Assembly: GCA_010672585.1 (NCBI GenBank)
Contig: JAAHGF010000017.1
Location: 113,535 to 177,534, forward strand
Origin: Okeania sp. SIO1I7
Lineage (GTDB): Bacteria > Cyanobacteriota > Cyanobacteriia > Cyanobacteriales > Microcoleaceae
Reading direction: 5' to 3'
Length of the DNA stretch: 64,000 bases
Each line of letters starts with the position of its first letter. Positions within the stretch are counted from its first letter, which is position 1. Shown here one piece after another: positions 61,737-64,000 of the stretch. The translations under genes were made by a program, and so were the position numbers. The notes under the pieces are model-generated. The model was not told where the DNA came from and did not search any database. It saw only the letters and a list, made by a program, of their open reading frames with translations.

Positions 61737-62636
61737 ATGCAAGTAACCTTTAAAATACAAGATAGCGATCTGGCACAAATGCAAGAAGAGGTTTCACCAG
61801 ATTTAAAACTAGGTGAAATTCGCCAAGCAGTAATGACACGATTGGGATTTCCAGAGCATCAGCCTTGCCAACTAATCTTGGAAAGAACTGGTGAAAAATT
61901 AGGGGATGGGTTGACATTAGAAGAAGCTGATGTTCGGGAGAATGACAAGCTCATATTATCTCCGCCCACTGATAAGAAAAAACCGCCACCACCGGAGGCA
62001 ACACCAACTCCAACTCCTCCTCCTTCGCCACCACCTGCAGTTTTGCTTCGCTCACCAGAACCTTCTCCTGGTTTAGATTGGCGAACAGCAGTTATCATTG
62101 GGGGTGTAATTGGAGTATTTGGATTAATTGGCTTGGTTTTGTCTCAAAATAAAGTTGTTGTAGTAGAATCGACACCTAAACCTTCTCCTATATCACCAGC
62201 ACCACCAAAGCCTAGTCCTGTTAAAACACCTGTATCATCGCAGCCATCACCAAAGCCATCTATTTCACGGCAGAAAGCTGTTAATTTGATTCAGAAATAC
62301 TTAGAAGCAAAAAAAGTAATGTTTGCTCCACCCTATAATCGTCAAATTCTTGCTGAAATAGGCACTAGCGAGTTCTATGAAAAAGCAGTTGGTGGAATAG
62401 ATTGGTTACAAAGGAATGGTGCATACTATCGTTATAATGTACAAAGGGTTGACAGTGTTCAGGAATTTGTTTCACAGGGTAACGAAGCAACAATTAAAGT
62501 AAGGATCACAGAAGATTACACCCTTTATAACTCAGACGGTTCAATTGACGGTAGCAGTAGTAACTTTAGAACTTTAACGGTGATCTACAACATGAGACTG
62601 ATTAATGGAAACCTGAAAATTTCTGCCTCTAAATAA
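61737..62636 (+). CDS. Ubiquitin-like fold, membrane helix and IMS (DUF4101-like) domain protein
   Basis: The 299 residues start with a beta-grasp/ubiquitin-like domain (1-78: MQVTFKIQDSDLAQMQEEVS, FPEHQPCQLILERTGEKLGD, ENDKLILSPP) of the YukD/EsaB kind. A Pro-rich linker (83-108), one membrane helix (about 117-138, VIIGGVIGVFGLIGLVL) and a second Pro/Ser-rich linker follow. The C-terminal domain (about 180-299) resembles the IMS/ARC6-like domain (AVNLIQKYLEAKKVMFAPPY, VDSVQEFVSQGNEATIKVRI) of cyanobacterial membrane proteins. There is no C-terminal GG, so conjugation is unlikely. The topology puts the beta-grasp in the cytosol and the IMS domain outside. A gap of 153 bases follows the 760-aa gene; 10 bases precede the next one. 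Confidence 0.75.
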   Translation: MQVTFKIQDSDLAQMQEEVSPDLKLGEIRQAVMTRLGFPEHQPCQLILERTGEKLGDGLTLEEADVRENDKLILSPPTDKKKPPPPEATPTPTPPPSPPPAVLLRSPEPSPGLDWRTAVIIGGVIGVFGLIGLVLSQNKVVVVESTPKPSPISPAPPKPSPVKTPVSSQPSPKPSISRQKAVNLIQKYLEAKKVMFAPPYNRQILAEIGTSEFYEKAVGGIDWLQRNGAYYRYNVQRVDSVQEFVSQGNEATIKVRITEDYTLYNSDGSIDGSSSNFRTLTVIYNMRLINGNLKISASK

Positions 62637-62646
62637 TTTAATAAAA

Positions 62647-63561
62647 ATGAAATTGTTTAAAATTGAGAAATTGAGTTTAAAAAGCTGGTTAAAATTTATC
62701 CTAATAGCTGTTTCTGTTGCTGGAACAGTTGTTTTGTTGGGAACAATAATCCTACAGTTTTCACCTGAAAGTTTATATATTCAAACTGCAACAGAACCTT
62801 CTCCTAATCCATCTCCTGAAGTTCAGGTGGTGCCTCATGCACCTGCTACCCCTGTAACAGAAACTTCTTCCGAACTATCTCAAAAGCTTCAAGAGTCTCC
62901 TGCTCCAAATTCGCCTACTCAAGCAGAACACTCTCCTCCTCTACTTCCGCGACTCCCTGAAGCAGCGAGACAAATTGGAATACTAAACCCAAAATCTCAA
63001 AACTCTGAGATGGATAAGGAGGAACAGAAATTTGTTGGTAGCGAAACTGCCTATGGTCACTTTCTATACCCACAAGGTCACATGAACAGGATGGTGATTA
63101 TTAGCAGTTATGGCGCTAGGCAATACCAAAGGTTTGAATATCTGCACCCAGAAGCAGCAAAAGCACTAATGAATATGATTTATACCGCAAGAGACGAAGG
63201 TGTTTGGCTTGTACCTGTTTCAGGATTTCGTACTGTTGAAGCACAGGAAGAACTATTTGAGGCTCAGATTCAACGTCGTGGTTCAACTGAAGCCGCAGCC
63301 AAAGTTTCTGCCCCACCAGGATACAGCGAACACCACACTGGTTTTGCCATTGACTTAACTGATGGGAACTTTCCTAAAAAAGATATAACTATAGATTTTG
63401 AAAATACCAAAGCTTTCCAGTGGTTAACCCGTCACGCTCAGAAGTTTGGTTTTGAGTTATCTTTTCCTCCAAACAATTCACAAGGGGTAAGCTACGAACC
63501 CTGGCACTGGAGATATATAGGCTCGCCAGAAGCTGCTGCTGCTTTTGCTCAAGCGAGATAG
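62647..63561 (+). CDS. VanY-type (M15B) D-alanyl-D-alanine carboxypeptidase, membrane-anchored
   Basis: The 304 residues open with a basic N-terminus and a membrane helix (about 17-38). A Pro/Ser-rich stalk with PNPSPEV motifs follows, then the M15B zinc peptidase domain (about 135-300). Metal and catalytic residues are in VSGFRTVEAQEELF, GYSEHHTGFAIDLTDG (SxHxxGxAxD) and YEPWHWRYIG (E-x-W-H). It removes the terminal D-Ala of peptidoglycan stem peptides in the periplasm. It is tightly coupled to the Ubl-IMS gene (10-base gap). The Pro/Ser-rich stalk resembles that of its neighbour, which suggests the two act together at the envelope. The start ATG is the first Met after the gap. Confidence 0.92.
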   Translation: MKLFKIEKLSLKSWLKFILIAVSVAGTVVLLGTIILQFSPESLYIQTATEPSPNPSPEVQVVPHAPATPVTETSSELSQKLQESPAPNSPTQAEHSPPLLPRLPEAARQIGILNPKSQNSEMDKEEQKFVGSETAYGHFLYPQGHMNRMVIISSYGARQYQRFEYLHPEAAKALMNMIYTARDEGVWLVPVSGFRTVEAQEELFEAQIQRRGSTEAAAKVSAPPGYSEHHTGFAIDLTDGNFPKKDITIDFENTKAFQWLTRHAQKFGFELSFPPNNSQGVSYEPWHWRYIGSPEAAAAFAQAR

Positions 63562-63937
63562 TTTTAGCCCGGGCTGTTGTCTGGAATGTAACTATCTCAG
63601 GACTTACGCACTGACACTAAATCAAGAGGGCGAATGCCATTCGCCCCTACAGGTTTTTGGTTATGACGATGTGGTTCATCAATTTGAAAAGCGCTATAAA
63701 TATATTAACTGATTTTTACGAAGCACGGCAGTGGGAGCATCTTGCTTCCGTGCCAGATATTCCTTTTTCCTGTAAACCATTACGCAAGCATGACTACCAT
63801 ATAATCAGGATTTACGCAAATTTACCTTGAAAATGCCATATGTAGGGGCGTTAGCGGAGCTTTGCGTTAGCAAATGGCATTCGCCCTCAGAAGAAGAATT
63901 AATACTCTCACCGCCAAATCATCAACTATTACTTACT
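63562..63937. other. Intergenic with dispersed short repeats
   Basis: It holds GCGAATGCCATTCGCCCC, the GGTTTTTGGTTATGACGATG/GTGGTTCATCAATTTGAAAA tail related to 14365-14414, GGCAGTGGGAGCATCTTGCT (63727-63746, the string also found inside the exoprotein gene) and a TAGGGGCGTTAGCGGAGC block near 63842. No gene is seen. Confidence 0.55.
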
Positions 63938-64000
63938 TCACAACAAAGCCAAACGCCGCTCGGAGGAATAACCAGAAAAAATCCGTGCTATTTGCGATCG
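63938..64000 (-). CDS. Possible C-terminal end of a gene leaving the window
   Basis: The reverse strand reads RSQIARIFSGYSSERRLALL followed by TGA at 63938-63940. The stretch is open to the edge and has a plausible residue mix, with a CGATCG at its start. It is too short to identify and could be chance. Confidence 0.3.
   Translation of the reverse strand, partial: RSQIARIFSGYSSERRLALL

Overview
The window looks like the chromosome of a filamentous, non-heterocystous cyanobacterium (Trichodesmium/Okeania/Microcoleaceae-like; the genus is inferred). The signs are low GC, scattered GCGATCGC (HIP1) octamers, long intergenic spacers full of dispersed repeats, and cyanobacterial gene types: photosynthetic Gap2-type GAPDH, a Sll1863-type protein, an Rre1/Ycf29-type regulator, DUF1838 proteins and a two-partner-secretion exoprotein with a CHAT domain. 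I saw no rRNA, tRNA or CRISPR array.

Layout. 1-2.4 kb: accessory genes (truncated xisI-like gene, small HNH protein, ParE/RelE-type toxin-antitoxin pair). 2.4-17.1 kb: mostly housekeeping (pgi, response regulator, LMW phosphatase, YbaB, murB-murC, gap2, thiL, a two-RCK channel-like protein). 17.1-31 kb: sparse genes (Sll1863-like, AmiC-type amidase, inositol-phosphatase family, FdhF/YdeP-type molybdoenzyme, heme-motif diguanylate cyclase, OmpR regulator) among relics and at least three families of small mobile repeats, some nested in each other or in gene copies. 31-35.3 kb: an HNH-SF2 helicase gene cut at its Walker A motif by a tnpB-only IS605-type element, followed by a winged-helix gene. 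35.4-39.6 kb: two divergent DUF1838 genes, then a divergent AhpD-like/TetR pair with two palindromic operators. 40-49.5 kb: one 3165-residue filamentous-haemagglutinin-type exoprotein ending in a CHAT protease domain. 49.8-54.6 kb: a tnpB relic carrying a MITE, an AbrB/AimA-type membrane protein and an MFS transporter.

54.6-63.6 kb holds the strongest candidate for an undescribed system. An AbrB/PIN toxin-antitoxin cassette lies between two ~153-bp direct repeats, each carrying the same TTGACA-18-TACAAT promoter. The second copy reads into a same-strand cluster: a 164-aa conserved protein, a TIR protein with a C-terminal coiled coil, a 741-aa protein that shares this coiled-coil module and continues as a helical solenoid, a 760-aa protein with apparently repeated SPFH/band-7-like modules, a ubiquitin-like/TM/IMS-domain protein and a VanY-type D,D-carboxypeptidase. 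I read it as a possible TIR-based immune or envelope-stress system with its own membrane scaffold. That function is inference; the architecture is visible in the sequence.

Repeat families named here: R1 (100-310 bp, TTAATTA-rich ends, TTCGG|TAA boundary), R2 (~96 bp), R3 (ends with TATCATGTCCGG), R4 (ends with GTAAGCATTCAGC), R5 (ends with TATAGCAATGAGCGCT), R6 (short palindromes with GTAGGGACG arms).
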